Origin: an uncultured Nitrospira sp.
GTDB taxonomy: Bacteria; Nitrospirota; Nitrospiria; Nitrospirales; UBA8639
Assembly: GCA_902500695.1 (NCBI GenBank)
Contig: CABVRQ010000005.1
Span: 1 to 64,000, forward strand
Length of the DNA stretch: 64,000 nucleotides
Direction: 5' to 3'
The position numbers and the translations under genes are program-made. This document shows positions 8,085-17,800 of the stretch, one piece after another (position 1 is the stretch's first letter; every line of letters starts with the position of its first letter). The notes beneath the pieces are model-generated. The model was not told where the DNA came from. It worked only from the letters and a program-made list of their open reading frames with translations, and made no database searches.

Positions 8085-9176
8085 ATGATGGGAATGGTGG
8101 TGCATCTCGTTATCCTTCTGATGTTGGTATGGCCTACGGACAGTTTGGCCCGCCGCGCCTCTTTCACTTCTGAACAAAAAGCACAGCTCTCCAGCATTCA
8201 AACTATTCGGGTTTCCACTCTGGCGCTGACCGAAGATGGCTTTGTGTCGTTCGAGGGTATCCTCAACGTGGTCCAGCGGCGGTTCGAAGAGCTGGGATTC
8301 CAGGTTGTCACGGATGCCACCCAACCGCATGATGTGGAATTCCACGTTATCTGTGAAGAGCGTAAGCACCAACAGCGCGTCGCACGCTATGGCGGTGATG
8401 CTGAGCTGACCCATACGCCGGACCGGCTCTGGCATGGCCCGGCCTGCCAGTTATCTTATCGTCTGGACAGGAAGGACCTTGGTTGGCACAAAGAAGTGCG
8501 CGCCTCAATTGAGCAGGATTCCCTTCCTCCGCGAGAGGCGCAGGCCGTAGACACCGGAGCTTCCGTTTTTGAACAACTCGCCCGTGAACTTGAAGGGCTT
8601 GATTTTCCGGTGATGCTACTCAGTGAATGGGGACAGACGCATCGACTGGTGGCCTTGCTCACCGATCCTGAGACACCCCAAACCCGTCAATTGGTCATTC
8701 TTGATATGCTCCGTCAGTTCCCGGATAGGGAGGCCCTTCCTTCTCTCCTGGAACGAATTGAACAGGGGCGGTCTCCTGATGAAGCCATTGCTGCTCTATC
8801 CGGGCTGGGGCACGAGGTGGTTCCGCATCTGCAACACCTGTTTGAATGTCAGGACAAACCGGTCTCAATTCGAGCCGCCGCTGCCAAGGGCTTGGGAAGA
8901 ATTTTGCGAGCCGATGGGGATGCTGAGGTGATGACGATGTTGCAGGAGTATCTGTCCCATGCTGTGTTGGAGATTAGGTCTTCCTCGGATATCGACTTTC
9001 CTGTGCTCACGGAAGTCGTGTGGGCTGTCGGGTCCATTCATCATCAACCAACAGTAAAGCTGATTAGCACTCTCCAGGACCGGCTCTGGCTCATTTACGA
9101 TAACTCACAGGAGATGAAGAAGCTGCGGGATGTGGTGAGCGTTGTCCACAAATATTTGGACTTCAGTCAGATTTGA
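8085..9176 (+). CDS. Exported HEAT-repeat-type protein of unknown function
   Basis: 363 residues from the ATG at 8085, preferred over an upstream ATG because GGGAG sits ahead of it and because it yields a clean signal peptide (MMGMVVHLVILLMLVWPTDS, cut near SLARR). Residues 30-170 form a mixed region; residues 180-345 are alpha-helical repeats like HEAT/PBS-lyase units (for example DREALPSLLERIEQG, then DEAIAALSGLGHEVVPHL, then IRAAAAKGLGRIL). HEAT proteins are protein-protein scaffolds. Periplasmic location is inferred; the partner is unknown. Confidence 0.75.
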   Translation: MMGMVVHLVILLMLVWPTDSLARRASFTSEQKAQLSSIQTIRVSTLALTEDGFVSFEGILNVVQRRFEELGFQVVTDATQPHDVEFHVICEERKHQQRVARYGGDAELTHTPDRLWHGPACQLSYRLDRKDLGWHKEVRASIEQDSLPPREAQAVDTGASVFEQLARELEGLDFPVMLLSEWGQTHRLVALLTDPETPQTRQLVILDMLRQFPDREALPSLLERIEQGRSPDEAIAALSGLGHEVVPHLQHLFECQDKPVSIRAAAAKGLGRILRADGDAEVMTMLQEYLSHAVLEIRSSSDIDFPVLTEVVWAVGSIHHQPTVKLISTLQDRLWLIYDNSQEMKKLRDVVSVVHKYLDFSQI

Positions 9177-9231
9177 AATGGAGAACGGGGTTGGATGAAA
9201 TGGAGTGAGGATTTCTTGAGAACAAGCCCTT

Positions 9232-9546
9232 TTAGGTTGGTGGAAGGAGAGGACCCGCCCATTGCCCTTTAACACGCTGAACATCCACAAGATTATTCGG
9301 CGGACCCAGATCAGCCATCAGTTTGGTGTCAATCCTGCCATGACCAACAAACAGTAGTCGGGGTTCACTCACGCCCGGCGTTTTAAACCAATACCATCCG
9401 GGACAGTCAGGTGTTGTATGACTCCAGGTCGGAACCACGTGGCGCAGGTCACGTTCCAGTTTAGCTTGCACCTGGTTCGCGTCATGCTGTCCCAGTAATG
9501 ATTGAATGCCTGTATACAGTGCTTCCGCATGAGCGTGCAATGTCAT
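9232..9546 (-). CDS. Hypothetical protein
   Basis: About 104 residues from the ATG at 9546, which has AAAGGA 12 bases upstream; the frame stays open to an ATG at 9684, so a 150-residue form is possible. Residues include PTWSHTTPDCPGWYWFKTPG and a VGHGRIDTKLMADL segment. There is no signal peptide or membrane helix. No family recognised. It lies between the HEAT gene and the SemiSWEET gene on the opposite strand. Confidence 0.5.
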   Translation of the reverse strand: MTLHAHAEALYTGIQSLLGQHDANQVQAKLERDLRHVVPTWSHTTPDCPGWYWFKTPGVSEPRLLFVGHGRIDTKLMADLGPPNNLVDVQRVKGQWAGPLLPPT

Positions 9547-9804
9547 GGTACTGAGAATCCTTTCGTTTGGACATTCTTGAATGATCGCCACCCAACATAC
9601 GTCATTTTCTTTCCGGGACTCAACTGTCCGCATGATCCTGGAAACATTTGGCGTCTCTTCCGGTTCAATGTTTTTGCCAATCAAAAACCTGTAACCTCGT
9701 TGGTCCTATCAATGTGTAGAGTGTACGGCATTAGCAGTCAGTTGAGCAGGGTGCTTCACGGAAACACCAGCACTGGCTCATTGGAAAATAACATAGGAGG
9801 CAAC

Positions 9805-10059
9805 ATGGATTGGGTAACCGTGATGGGGTATGTCGCGGGGGCATGTACGACTTCGTCGTTTCTTCCGCAGGCGATTCAAATCGTGAAAACGAAACATACC
9901 AAAGATCTTTCCCTGAGCATGTATTCGATTTTGACCTTAGGCTTAATTCTCTGGAGCGTGTATGGATTGATCAATCATGACTGGCCATTAGTCATCGCTA
10001 ATATGGTGACGTTGTTTCTGGCTGGCTGGATTTTTATTCTGAAGCTCCGGTACGGGTAG
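9805..10059 (+). CDS. SemiSWEET-type sugar transporter (PQ-loop)
   Basis: 84 residues with three transmembrane helices, exactly the half-size of eukaryotic SWEET transporters. The PQ-loop motif is in helix 1 (SFLPQAIQIVKTKHTKDLS), followed by SMYSILTLGLILWSVYGL and a third helix from about 62 to 80. SemiSWEETs dimerise in the inner membrane and move mono- or disaccharides down their gradient. The start at 9805 has AGGAGG five bases upstream; longer frames through here are spurious. It is a single-gene unit. Confidence 0.9.
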   Translation: MDWVTVMGYVAGACTTSSFLPQAIQIVKTKHTKDLSLSMYSILTLGLILWSVYGLINHDWPLVIANMVTLFLAGWIFILKLRYG

Positions 10060-10401
10060 GGCATGACCATGATGAACTGAAGACTGTGTTGGTTGCCTGA
10101 TGTCCGTAATTTTACCGATCACGCCTTGGCCTATAACATGGCTCCTCTCCACGCAACAGGAATTTTTTCTTAGGAATCTACGCTTCCTCCGGTGGGATAT
10201 ACACCTGCCCTTCGCAAACGCTAGGGGCAGAGCTGCTTGTGCTCACCATCTGTATATCTTGACACAGTTAGAACTGAGATCTGGTTAAATACCTTCCGGA
10301 TGCCGGTATGATTCCCCACGTTCCTCTCATCGCAAAATCCTGAGACGGCCATGATTTTTGAACACGGTCACTGTGTGCAGCAGGTCACCCAATAACTTGA
10401 T
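10060..10401. other. Intergenic stretch without identified features
   Basis: No supported gene, RNA or repeat. A 62-codon open frame at 10100-10288 has no ribosome site and no protein-like composition, and I do not call it. Confidence 0.4.
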
Positions 10402-11590
10402 ATGCCCGACATGGTATCCTCACCCCCTCCTTCTCCCCTAGGGCGACCGGTTATCCCAAAAAGTATTTGGGCGCTGGTCTTGGTGAGTTTGTTTATGGAT
10501 ATGTCTTGAGAGCTGATTCACCGCCTGCTCCCGGTTGACCTCATTGAGGGATTTGCTGAAGCCACGGCCTTACTGTCCAAGATGTTATTCCGGCGTGCTA
10601 AGTGATTATTGGGATAAACGCATGCAGCTAACGGTAATTGGCTATGGCATGGCTGCAGTCACGAAGCCGGTATTTCCGTTAGCGTCCAGTTTGGCCACCG
10701 TTTTTCTCGCGCGGTTTCTGGACCGCATAGGGAAGGGCATTCGTGGGGCGCCGCGTGATGCGCTTATTGGAGAGTTGGCGCCGCCGAATTTGCGGGGGAT
10801 CTGTTACGGGCTTCGCCAATCGCTCGATACCGTCGGCGCGTTCCTTGGTCCGTTGATGGCCATGGGATTGATGGTTCTGCTTGCTAATGGTATTCGGTCC
10901 GTATTGTGGGTTGCCGTCATCCCCGCAGTACTGGCCGTGGTCCTTCTTGTTGTCGGTGTTCAGGAGCCTTCATCTCCTCATCCTGAGGGAGGGCTTCGAA
11001 GGAGTATTCGGCTGAGTGATCTGTAGCGGATTGGTCCTGCCTATTGGTGGGTTGTTTTGTTTGGAGGGTTGTTAACCCCTGCCAGATTTAGCGAAGCGTT
11101 CCTTGTTTTACGGGCAGAACATGTCGGGTTATCGGTGACATTTATTCCAATAGTGATGGTTGTGATGAGTGTGACCTATTCGGCGTCGGCCTATCCCTCA
11201 GGCAGGCTTGCGGATAAGATGAGTCGCTGTCCTATCCTGATCACCGGTTGTTTGGTCTTAATCATAGCTGATGTGATTCTTGCTGTAGCCGGCGATGTGG
11301 GGATGGTGTTGGTTGGGGTCGCAATCTGAGGCCTGCATATGGGCCTCACGCAAGGCCTCCTGGCCACTCTCACTACGGAAGCCTCACCGCCTGAACTTCG
11401 CGGACGCGCGTTTGGTGTATTCAGTTTCGTAAGCTGGGAGTTACTCCTCTGTGCAAGTGTGCTGACAGGTTTCCTCTGGGACCAGTTCGGTCTGTCAGCC
11501 ACCTTTCTGAGTGTAGCGGTCATGAAGGCTAACGCCCTGCTCGGGTTTGTCGTCCCGAATCCGGATACTCTTCATCCGAAACGGGGATAA
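10402..11590 (+). pseudogene. Decayed MFS transporter
   Basis: A once continuous major facilitator protein of about 400 residues broken by several lesions. From the ATG at 10402 it reads 35 codons and hits TGA at 10507, continues in frame as ELIHRLLPV then DLIEGFAEATA (apparently missing one loop and helix), shifts frame by +1 near 10570-10590 (SGVLSDYW resumes), then meets TAG at 11024 and TGA at 11327 in one otherwise coherent frame ending at 11590. MFS landmarks remain: the loop FLDRIGKGIRGAPRDALIGE, PSGRLADKMSR, and the helix QSLDTVGAFLGPLMAMG. Substitution-type stops (for example Trp to TGA before GLHMG) show real decay rather than one sequencing slip. Confidence 0.85.
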
Positions 11591-11625
11591 TCGTGGACGG
11601 TGTTTTCACGGAATAAGGAGAATAT

Positions 11626-11952
11626 ATGAATGCCGTGTATTGGTATGCCGGTGCTGCGCTGGCCGAAATTAGCGGGTGTTTTGCCTTCTGGGTCTGGTTA
11701 AAACTTGGACGTTCGGGGTGGTGGACATTGCCAGGCATTGTGAGTTTGATTGTGTTCGCCCTGTTATTGGCCCGAACGGAGGCCGCATTTGCAGGGCGAG
11801 CCTATGCGGCATATGGCGGAGTGTATATCGCGGCCTCTCTCTTGTGGCTCTGGGGTGTTGAGCGGATGCAACCGGATCGTTGGGATTTGCTCGGGGGAGG
11901 GCTGTGCCTTGTAGGAGCGGCAGTGATTCTTTGGGGCCCTCGTCCCTATTGA
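11626..11952 (+). CDS. YnfA/UPF0060 family small membrane protein
   Basis: 108 residues with four transmembrane helices and the conserved opening of the family ([20 protein letters not shown]), then [19 protein letters not shown] and [19 protein letters not shown]. YnfA proteins are inner-membrane proteins related in size to small multidrug resistance transporters; their substrate is not settled. AAGGAG precedes the ATG at 11626. It lies 35 bases after the MFS pseudogene. Confidence 0.93.
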   Translation: MNAVYWYAGAALAEISGCFAFWVWLKLGRSGWWTLPGIVSLIVFALLLARTEAAFAGRAYAAYGGVYIAASLLWLWGVERMQPDRWDLLGGGLCLVGAAVILWGPRPY

Positions 11953-12099
11953 TACATTGGAGAGTAAGGAAATGCCGGGTGGTTTGCAATCATCAGGCTT
12001 GCGGCTGCTGCAGGGGAGCTTGTGAGCGTTGACGAGGGGGTATTTGCTTCCGCCTCGTCAACTCGTGGGTCTTCGCCTATTGGGCCAGAATGCCCGGAG

Positions 12100-12192
12100 C
12101 TATTTTTTGCTTTTTTTCTCGGCCCGCTTTTCTTTCATGGTTTTAGCTGGCTTCTTTTTGGTTTCTTTGCGTGCGTCCTGGTTCTTGCCCAT
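12100..12192 (-). CDS. Very small Lys-rich basic protein (30 residues)
   Basis: A 30-codon gene read on the minus strand: it begins MGKNQDARKETKKKPAKTMK and ends EKRAEKKSKK, with stop TAG at 12100-12102. AAGGAG lies at the right distance before the ATG. I recognise the pattern as a widespread family of tiny hypothetical proteins (MGKNQDAKK...KEKRxxKK). Nearly half the residues are Lys or Arg, so nucleic-acid or ribosome association is plausible but unproven. The rest of the 11953-12459 gap shows nothing else. Confidence 0.75.
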   Translation of the reverse strand: MGKNQDARKETKKKPAKTMKEKRAEKKSKK

Positions 12193-12459
12193 GGGTGTGC
12201 TCCTTGTGTTGTAAGTGGTGCGGCCTTTTTACTGCGCCGTTCGGAGGCGAATGGTAGCGAACTCGGGAGAAAAAGTATAGATGGCGTGATGTGGAAAGTT
12301 GGAATGTGTAGGTAAATGAAAGGGGAGGAGAGGTTCTGGACGGAGACCTCTGGTGGATGGCACATGTTCATGGTGCCGGTGGAAACGTGAATGGGCTGCA
12401 TGGTAAAAGATGGGAATAATTGAGAGGGTGTCCGACATGGCTTTCTAAAGGAGCGCACG

Positions 12460-13095
12460 ATGGCTGATCAATGGATGCTGCGTGGTGTCGAGTTTTCCAA
12501 TTGCAACTGCTCCTATGGGTGTGGGTGCCAGTTTAATGCCCCCTCGACGAATGGATTTTGTGAAGCGATGGGCTCGGGGTATATTGAAGAGGGGTTTTTC
12601 AATAACATCCGTTTGGATGGATTGAATTACGTCATGCTCTTGCAATGGCCCGGGGAAATTGCACAGGGAAATGGAACGCAGCAGGTTTTGATCGATGCAC
12701 GTGCGAATGCCTCGCAACGTGAAGCCCTCCGGAAAATATTACATGGCGAGGCGACCACCCCGGGTGCTACTCACTTTTTTGTGTTCAATAGTACGATGTC
12801 TAACGTGTTGGAACCGCAGTTTGTTCCTATTGATCTCTCCATAGATGTCGACGGGAGAAAGGCCACCGTCAATGTGCCGGGCTTGGTCGAATCGATGGGT
12901 ACACCCATTCCCAATCCTCATACCGGAAGAGACCATCGTGCCAGGATTAATTTACCGGAGGGATTTGAATACACCGTGGCCGAAGTGGGTAATGGATCGA
13001 CGAAGGCCCAAGCTGGAATTGCGTTGAACCTGTCTAATAGTTACGGGCAATTTAATATTCTTCACATGAATCAGGATGGAGTGATCAGGGTCTGA
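12460..13095 (+). CDS. DUF1326 domain protein
   Basis: 211 residues matching DUF1326: the start MADQWMLRGVEFSNCNCSYG, then the Cys cluster NCNCSYGCGCQF, then a long beta-rich body with PHTGRDHRARINLPEGFEY near the end. The function of the family is unknown; the Cys cluster suggests metal binding. AAAGGAG precedes the ATG. A DUF2182 membrane protein is encoded 324 bases downstream, the usual partner of DUF1326, so the two probably work together. Confidence 0.92.
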   Translation: MADQWMLRGVEFSNCNCSYGCGCQFNAPSTNGFCEAMGSGYIEEGFFNNIRLDGLNYVMLLQWPGEIAQGNGTQQVLIDARANASQREALRKILHGEATTPGATHFFVFNSTMSNVLEPQFVPIDLSIDVDGRKATVNVPGLVESMGTPIPNPHTGRDHRARINLPEGFEYTVAEVGNGSTKAQAGIALNLSNSYGQFNILHMNQDGVIRV

Positions 13096-13121
13096 AATTT
13101 TGAGCGAGGCGTTCACCCCTG

Positions 13122-13373
13122 TCAGGGACTTTTTCGTTGCCCATCGTTTTTTTTTGGAAATTGAATTGGCGGAGTTTTGCCCACGTCGTTTACGTTCTCG
13201 CTGTTTGGCTCAGGGAAGACCTTGTTGTTGCCCACGAGTCGACACGCTCTTGCTGCCAGGTCCTTAGCAGCGGGATTCTCATTGAGGGCTGTGAGATTTA
13301 GGGATTGTGGAACTGAATGCACTGGCTCCATGCGCGTTTTTTCTTTGGTGTCCTCCTTCCGGTTTTTCAACAT
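13122..13373 (-). CDS. Possible small hypothetical protein between DUF1326 and DUF2182 genes
   Basis: An open frame of 83 codons with composition like a real soluble protein (SLNLTALNENPAAKDLAARA, then NKVFPEPNSENVNDVGKTPP). AGG lies immediately before the ATG at 13373, too close to be ideal, and an AAGGAGG lies inside the frame 20 bases before a second ATG at 13331. No family recognised. It is antisense to the flanking pair and may be spurious. Confidence 0.35.
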   Translation of the reverse strand: MLKNRKEDTKEKTRMEPVHSVPQSLNLTALNENPAAKDLAARACRLVGNNKVFPEPNSENVNDVGKTPPIQFPKKNDGQRKSP

Positions 13374-13419
13374 ACCTGTCAGTTGCTGATTGTTTCAGGG
13401 CTTCTTATAGTCCATTTCC

Positions 13420-14217
13420 ATGAGCCCCTCTCCTGCGCCTTCCTTTTCTTTGTTACCCAAGCGTGATCGAATCACAATTCTCTCAGCCCTGATTGGGGTG
13501 ATTACTTTAGCCTGGGCGTATGTCCTGTATCTCTGGGCAAAGATGCCCATGATGAATGCTGACGCGCCTGAGGCCATCCTGCAGTTGCATCCGTGGATAC
13601 CGGTGGACTTTGTGTTTGTGTATTTGATGTGGGCCGTCATGATGGTCGGGATGATGTTGCCGGGTGCTGTCCCGATGACCTTGTTGTATGCAGGTATGGT
13701 CCGTAAGGCCGAGCGGCAGAGCACCCCCATGGCTCCGACGGGGGCCTTTGTTGGTGGCTATTTGGCTCTATGGAGTGTGTTTAGTGTGGCCGCGACTCTC
13801 GTGCAATGGGGATTGCATGAAATGGCCATGCTTTCGCCCATGATGAAGGCCAAAAGTCAGGTCGTAGGAGCCGCGCTGTTGATCGTCGCAGGCCTATATC
13901 AAATGACCCCGTGGAAGGCTGCGTGCTTAGATCATTGTCGGGCACCTGCTCATTTTATTACCGAGCATTGGCGACCAGGCGTTTGTGGCGCGTTTCGCTT
14001 GGGGCTTCATCATGGTGCGTTTTGTCTGGGCTGCTGTTGGGCCTTGATGGGGTTGTTGTTTGTGGGTGGAGTGATGAATGTGCTCTGGATCGCGGTGATC
14101 ACAGTCTTTGTTTTTTTAGAAAAGGTATTGCCGCAGGGCATCTGGAGTGGAGCCTTGGGAGGGGTTTCCGGGATCGGCTTGATTGTGTGTGGACTGGGGG
14201 TGTTGATTGTGACCTGA
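13420..14217 (+). CDS. DUF2182 integral membrane protein
   Basis: 265 residues with about six to seven transmembrane helices. The family pattern is clear: LMWAVMMVGMMLPGAVPM in the second helix, YLALWSVFSVAATLVQW, then GLYQMTPWKAACLDHCRAP and LGLHHGAFCLGCCWALMGLL. Paired Cys and Met-rich helix faces fit the description predicted metal-binding membrane protein. It follows the DUF1326 gene on the same strand. No clear ribosome site precedes the ATG at 13420, so the exact start is less certain. Confidence 0.9.
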   Translation: MSPSPAPSFSLLPKRDRITILSALIGVITLAWAYVLYLWAKMPMMNADAPEAILQLHPWIPVDFVFVYLMWAVMMVGMMLPGAVPMTLLYAGMVRKAERQSTPMAPTGAFVGGYLALWSVFSVAATLVQWGLHEMAMLSPMMKAKSQVVGAALLIVAGLYQMTPWKAACLDHCRAPAHFITEHWRPGVCGAFRLGLHHGAFCLGCCWALMGLLFVGGVMNVLWIAVITVFVFLEKVLPQGIWSGALGGVSGIGLIVCGLGVLIVT

Positions 14218-14261
14218 TGGATTGTCGGATATTGGAATATCCTTGTTCCGGCTGGGCCCGA

Positions 14262-15482
14262 TTACTTTCTGGGTGAATCCTGTGTGACGACGACCACGCC
14301 GTCTTCGGTGACAGAAAAGCGTTGACTGTCGTGCTCGAGATCGTGACCGATGGTGGTATCGGGAGGAATGACGACGCCCTTATCGATGATGGCCCGGCGA
14401 ATACGGGACCGTTCGCCGATTTTGACATTTTCCATGATGACGGAGTCGCGGACTTCGGCATGAGGCTCGATGCGGACATTTGGTGAGAGCACACAATTTT
14501 GCACCAGACTTCCGGAGATAATGCAGCCTCCTGAGACAATAGAATCCAGTGCCATGCCTCTGCGCCCTCCCGTGAAGTCATCGGCGAAGACAAATTTGGC
14601 TGGCGGGTATTGGCCCTGATACGTGCGAATTGGCCAGGCCTCATCATAGAGGTTGAGGTGGGGATCAACCCCGACGAGATCCATGTTGGCTTCGTAGTAA
14701 GCGTCCAGGGTACCAATGTCCCGCCAGTACTTGACTTGTTTTTTGTTTTTATCTTCAAAATTATAGGCGAAAACTTTTTTGTTGTTTTGAATCATGTTGG
14801 GAATGATGTTTTTCCCAAAGTCATGGGCCGTGGCCATTTCGGAATCTTTTCGCAATTCCTCATAGAGGTGGTCTGTGCGAAAAAGGTAAATGCCCATGGA
14901 AATAAACGCATGCGTTGGATTCTCAGGTAGGTGAAACGGGTTGGCCGGCTTTTCTTCAAATCTGGTGACACGGTTGGATGCGTCTACCCCAAGGACCCCG
15001 AACTGCCGAGCTTCTTCGACCGGCCATTCAAGCGCGCCCACGACGGCATCCGCCTCCGTCTCCTGCATGAACCTGAGCATGTCAGCATAGTTCATTTTGT
15101 AAAGGTGATCTCCGGCCAGCACCAATAAAAACTTCGGGCGTTCCTGTTCCAGCAGAAACAGGTTTTGATGGACTGCGTCGGCTGTGCCCCGGTACCATTC
15201 GGCGCTGATACGTTGTTGCGGTGGGATGGAAAAGATGAATTCCCCCAGCTCCGGGTTGAAAATCGACCAGCCTCTTCGGATGTGGCGGTCTAATGAGTGG
15301 GATTTATATTGAATGAGCACGGCAATTTTGCGAAGCCCCGAATTGAGGCAATTGCTCAAGGTCACGTCGATGATGCGGTATTTGCCTCCAAAGGGCACTG
15401 CAGGTTTGGCGCGGTGTTGGGTGAGCGGGAGGAGTCGTTCGCCGCGACCACCGGCAAGGATCATGGTATAGATATCAAGCAT
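14262..15482 (-). CDS. glgC: Glucose-1-phosphate adenylyltransferase
   Basis: 406 residues, normal length. It makes ADP-glucose from ATP and glucose 1-phosphate, the committed step of bacterial glycogen synthesis. The nucleotidyltransferase core shows [60 protein letters not shown] and FEEKPANP. Residues 300-390 form the left-handed beta-helix with isoleucine-patch repeats ([20 protein letters not shown]). It implies stored glycogen. The neighbouring glycogen genes are not in the window, so it is a stand-alone unit here. Confidence 0.96.
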   Translation of the reverse strand: MLDIYTMILAGGRGERLLPLTQHRAKPAVPFGGKYRIIDVTLSNCLNSGLRKIAVLIQYKSHSLDRHIRRGWSIFNPELGEFIFSIPPQQRISAEWYRGTADAVHQNLFLLEQERPKFLLVLAGDHLYKMNYADMLRFMQETEADAVVGALEWPVEEARQFGVLGVDASNRVTRFEEKPANPFHLPENPTHAFISMGIYLFRTDHLYEELRKDSEMATAHDFGKNIIPNMIQNNKKVFAYNFEDKNKKQVKYWRDIGTLDAYYEANMDLVGVDPHLNLYDEAWPIRTYQGQYPPAKFVFADDFTGGRRGMALDSIVSGGCIISGSLVQNCVLSPNVRIEPHAEVRDSVIMENVKIGERSRIRRAIIDKGVVIPPDTTIGHDLEHDSQRFSVTEDGVVVVTQDSPRK

Positions 15483-15601
15483 GGGGGACTATGATATCAA
15501 ATGGCCCGGATGGAAGGAATGGGTTTCGTACTGGCTGTTGCCTGGCGCGCAAGCCAAGGGCTGTCAATGGAGGTTAGATTAGCCGGAAGGGTCTCAGTAA
15601 C

Positions 15602-16102
15602 TTATGCCGGCTTTGCCGGAGTATTCAGAAGTGCCTTGATGGCCGACTCGAGGTCTGAGGGTTTCGTTGCCGGGGCATAGCGTTCTTTGACTGCACCGGT
15701 TTGGTCCACGAGAAATTTCGTGAAGTTCCACTTGATGGCTTCTGATCCAAGCACTCCCGGTGCCTCGGCTTTGAGATGTTTGAAGAGGGGATGGGCATCC
15801 GGCCCATTGACGTCCACTTTGGCAAACATGGGAAAGGTTACTCCATAGTGTGTTTGGCAGAAGGTGAGGATTTCTTCGTTCTCCCCCGGGTCCTGACTTC
15901 CAAACTGGTTGCAAGGAAATCCAAGAATTTCCAGGCCCTGGGCCTGATATTTCTGATAGAGATCTTCGAGCCCCTGGAATTGAGGGGTGAACCCGCATTT
16001 GGAGGCCGTATTGACGATCAGTAAGACCTTGCCCTTATTCGTGGCAAGGATTTCATCCTTTCCCTGGATGCTCTGGCAGGAGATGTCGTAAATGGTGCTC
16101 AT
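15602..16102 (-). CDS. Glutathione peroxidase family thiol peroxidase
   Basis: 166 residues of the Gpx/BtuE/BsaA family, reducing hydrogen or lipid peroxides in the cytosol. The peroxidatic residue is Cys36 ([11 protein letters not shown]) rather than selenocysteine. The Gln of the tetrad is in [13 protein letters not shown] and the Trp-Asn pair in [11 protein letters not shown]. Cys-type members usually use thioredoxin. AAAGGA precedes the ATG at 16102. It follows glgC's start by 119 bases on the same strand but seems separately transcribed. Confidence 0.95.
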   Translation of the reverse strand: MSTIYDISCQSIQGKDEILATNKGKVLLIVNTASKCGFTPQFQGLEDLYQKYQAQGLEILGFPCNQFGSQDPGENEEILTFCQTHYGVTFPMFAKVDVNGPDAHPLFKHLKAEAPGVLGSEAIKWNFTKFLVDQTGAVKERYAPATKPSDLESAIKALLNTPAKPA

Positions 16103-16438
16103 GGGTTTTGTTCCTTTAACATTATGGAGTTCGAGTGACTGAAATGAGGCAGTGTTTCACTCTACTCGGTTCATTGGTCCGAGATCGTATCATTTGGATA
16201 TAGGTTTGGCCATGCGATGTTATGGTGAAGGCAAATTTGACAGGATATGGATTGTCCTGTAATGTGTGGTCTGTTCATGTCGATTCGGTCCGACGACGGG
16301 AACATCCTACAATTCTTCGGGCCCCGCGATCGTATCGCGACCAGATCCTGCTCGGAGCGGACTACCCACCTACTTCTGCTTCACTCGGTTTTCTGACCCC
16401 GTGTATATACGATCCTTGTAACAAAAGGAATAGTTTTT
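16103..16438. other. Intergenic region and probable leader of the RhlE gene
   Basis: This 336-base gap separates the divergent peroxidase and helicase genes. It contains a short palindrome (GCGATCGTATCGC) about 110 bases before the helicase ATG, and AAAGGAA shortly before that ATG. Cold-induced helicase genes often have long leaders, but I see no defined RNA motif. Confidence 0.3.
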
Positions 16439-17710
16439 ATGTCTGCAACTGCGTTGTCACAGTTTGGTGCGCTTGGTGTGTCTGCTACCTTGGTTGGGGT
16501 TTTGAATAAACTCGGTATAACTGAACCGACTCCGATTCAAGTCCAGGCCATTCCCCCGGCTTTGGAAGGTCGGGATATACTGGGTTGTGCCCAAACCGGC
16601 ACTGGAAAGACTGCCGCCTTTGTCATTCCGATAATTGAACGATTGGCAGATGGTCTTAAGGGCCATCCGCGTGCGATGATTTTAGCGCCAACCCGGGAAT
16701 TGGCTTTTCAAATTCAAGAAACAGTTGATAAGTATGGGCGCGTGCGCGGGATTTTTGCGACCACCCTTGTGGGTGGCGCTGATATGCATGCGCAGGTCCG
16801 CGGGTTACGGCAGCGTCCGGATATCATCGTGGCCACGCCGGGTCGTCTGCTTGATCATATGTGGCAGGGAACGGTTTCCTTTGCCAAGCTTCAGATGGTG
16901 GTTCTGGACGAAGCCGATCGGATGCTTGATATGGGGTTTGCCCCTCAGCTCAATCAGATCATTGAGGCCTTACCGGAAACCCGGCAAACCTTACTCTTCT
17001 CGGCCACGATGCCAAGTAACTTGGCGGATTTGGCGCGCATGTCTCTCAACGATCCGTTTAAAGCCTTGGTGGCGAAATCGGCCACACCGGCTGAAGGGGT
17101 CACCCATACCGTGCATCACACGGCCAATTCGGATAAAACCTCCCTCCTGCTCTCTATTTTAAAGGAGACAGAAGGGTCGGTCCTCGTGTTTACCAGGACC
17201 AAGCATCGAGCTGACCGGATCGGGGAAACTCTGGAAAAGGTCGGTTGTCGTGTTGCGGTGTTGCATGCCGGACGACGGCTGCCTCAACGCCGCGCCGCGC
17301 TGGAAGGGTTTCGCCGTGGACGTTTTGAAATCTTAGTCGCGACCGATATTGCGGCCCGTGGGTTAGACGTGGACAATATTCAACACGTGATTAATTATGA
17401 TTTGCCTCATGTGCCGGAAGATTATATCCATCGTATTGGTCGGACGGCGCGTAAAAATACCACAGGTTGGGCCACCAGTTTTGTGACCGGTGAGGATAAC
17501 CGTTCATTACGAATGATCGAAAAGTTGCTGGGGAAGGCGGTTCCCTGCGCCCCTGGAAGCCGGCCGCCAATGCCGGCCACTTCACCCGAGAGACGTGGGC
17601 CTCGGCCAAATTCGGGAGGGAGGGGCTTTGGCGCTTCACGATCTGGGAGCCCGGCTCGGCATGACCGACCGGCTGGCCGCCGACCGCGTCCATCCACCTT
17701 AGCTTCCTAA
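16439..17710 (+). CDS. DEAD-box ATP-dependent RNA helicase, RhlE type
   Basis: 423 residues. Helicase motifs in order: Q motif (GITEPTPIQVQAIPPA), I (AQTGTGKT), Ia (APTRELAFQ), Ib (TPGRLLDH), II (VLDEADRMLDMGF), III (SATMP), IV (VLVFTRTK), V (ATDIAARGLDV) and VI (YIHRIGRTAR). The C-terminal tail from about residue 375 is basic and rich in Gly, Pro and Arg, as in RhlE, and helps RNA binding. It unwinds short RNA duplexes in ribosome assembly or cold-stress RNA turnover. A strong terminator follows the gene. Confidence 0.94.
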   Translation: MSATALSQFGALGVSATLVGVLNKLGITEPTPIQVQAIPPALEGRDILGCAQTGTGKTAAFVIPIIERLADGLKGHPRAMILAPTRELAFQIQETVDKYGRVRGIFATTLVGGADMHAQVRGLRQRPDIIVATPGRLLDHMWQGTVSFAKLQMVVLDEADRMLDMGFAPQLNQIIEALPETRQTLLFSATMPSNLADLARMSLNDPFKALVAKSATPAEGVTHTVHHTANSDKTSLLLSILKETEGSVLVFTRTKHRADRIGETLEKVGCRVAVLHAGRRLPQRRAALEGFRRGRFEILVATDIAARGLDVDNIQHVINYDLPHVPEDYIHRIGRTARKNTTGWATSFVTGEDNRSLRMIEKLLGKAVPCAPGSRPPMPATSPERRGPRPNSGGRGFGASRSGSPARHDRPAGRRPRPSTLAS

Positions 17711-17762
17711 CCCCTCACACGTAGCCTCTTTATCTTCATAAAGGGCATCGCGGGTTTTTCTT

Positions 17763-17799
17763 GAAGCCCGGATCTTTTGGTCCGGGCTTCCTTGTTTTT
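17763..17799 (+). terminator. Intrinsic terminator after the RhlE gene
   Basis: The arms GAAGCCCGGA and TCCGGGCTTC (17763-17772 and 17781-17790) form a 10-bp stem around an 8-base loop, followed by a T-rich tail (CTTGTTTTT). It ends the helicase transcript. Confidence 0.85.
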
Positions 17800-17800
17800 A

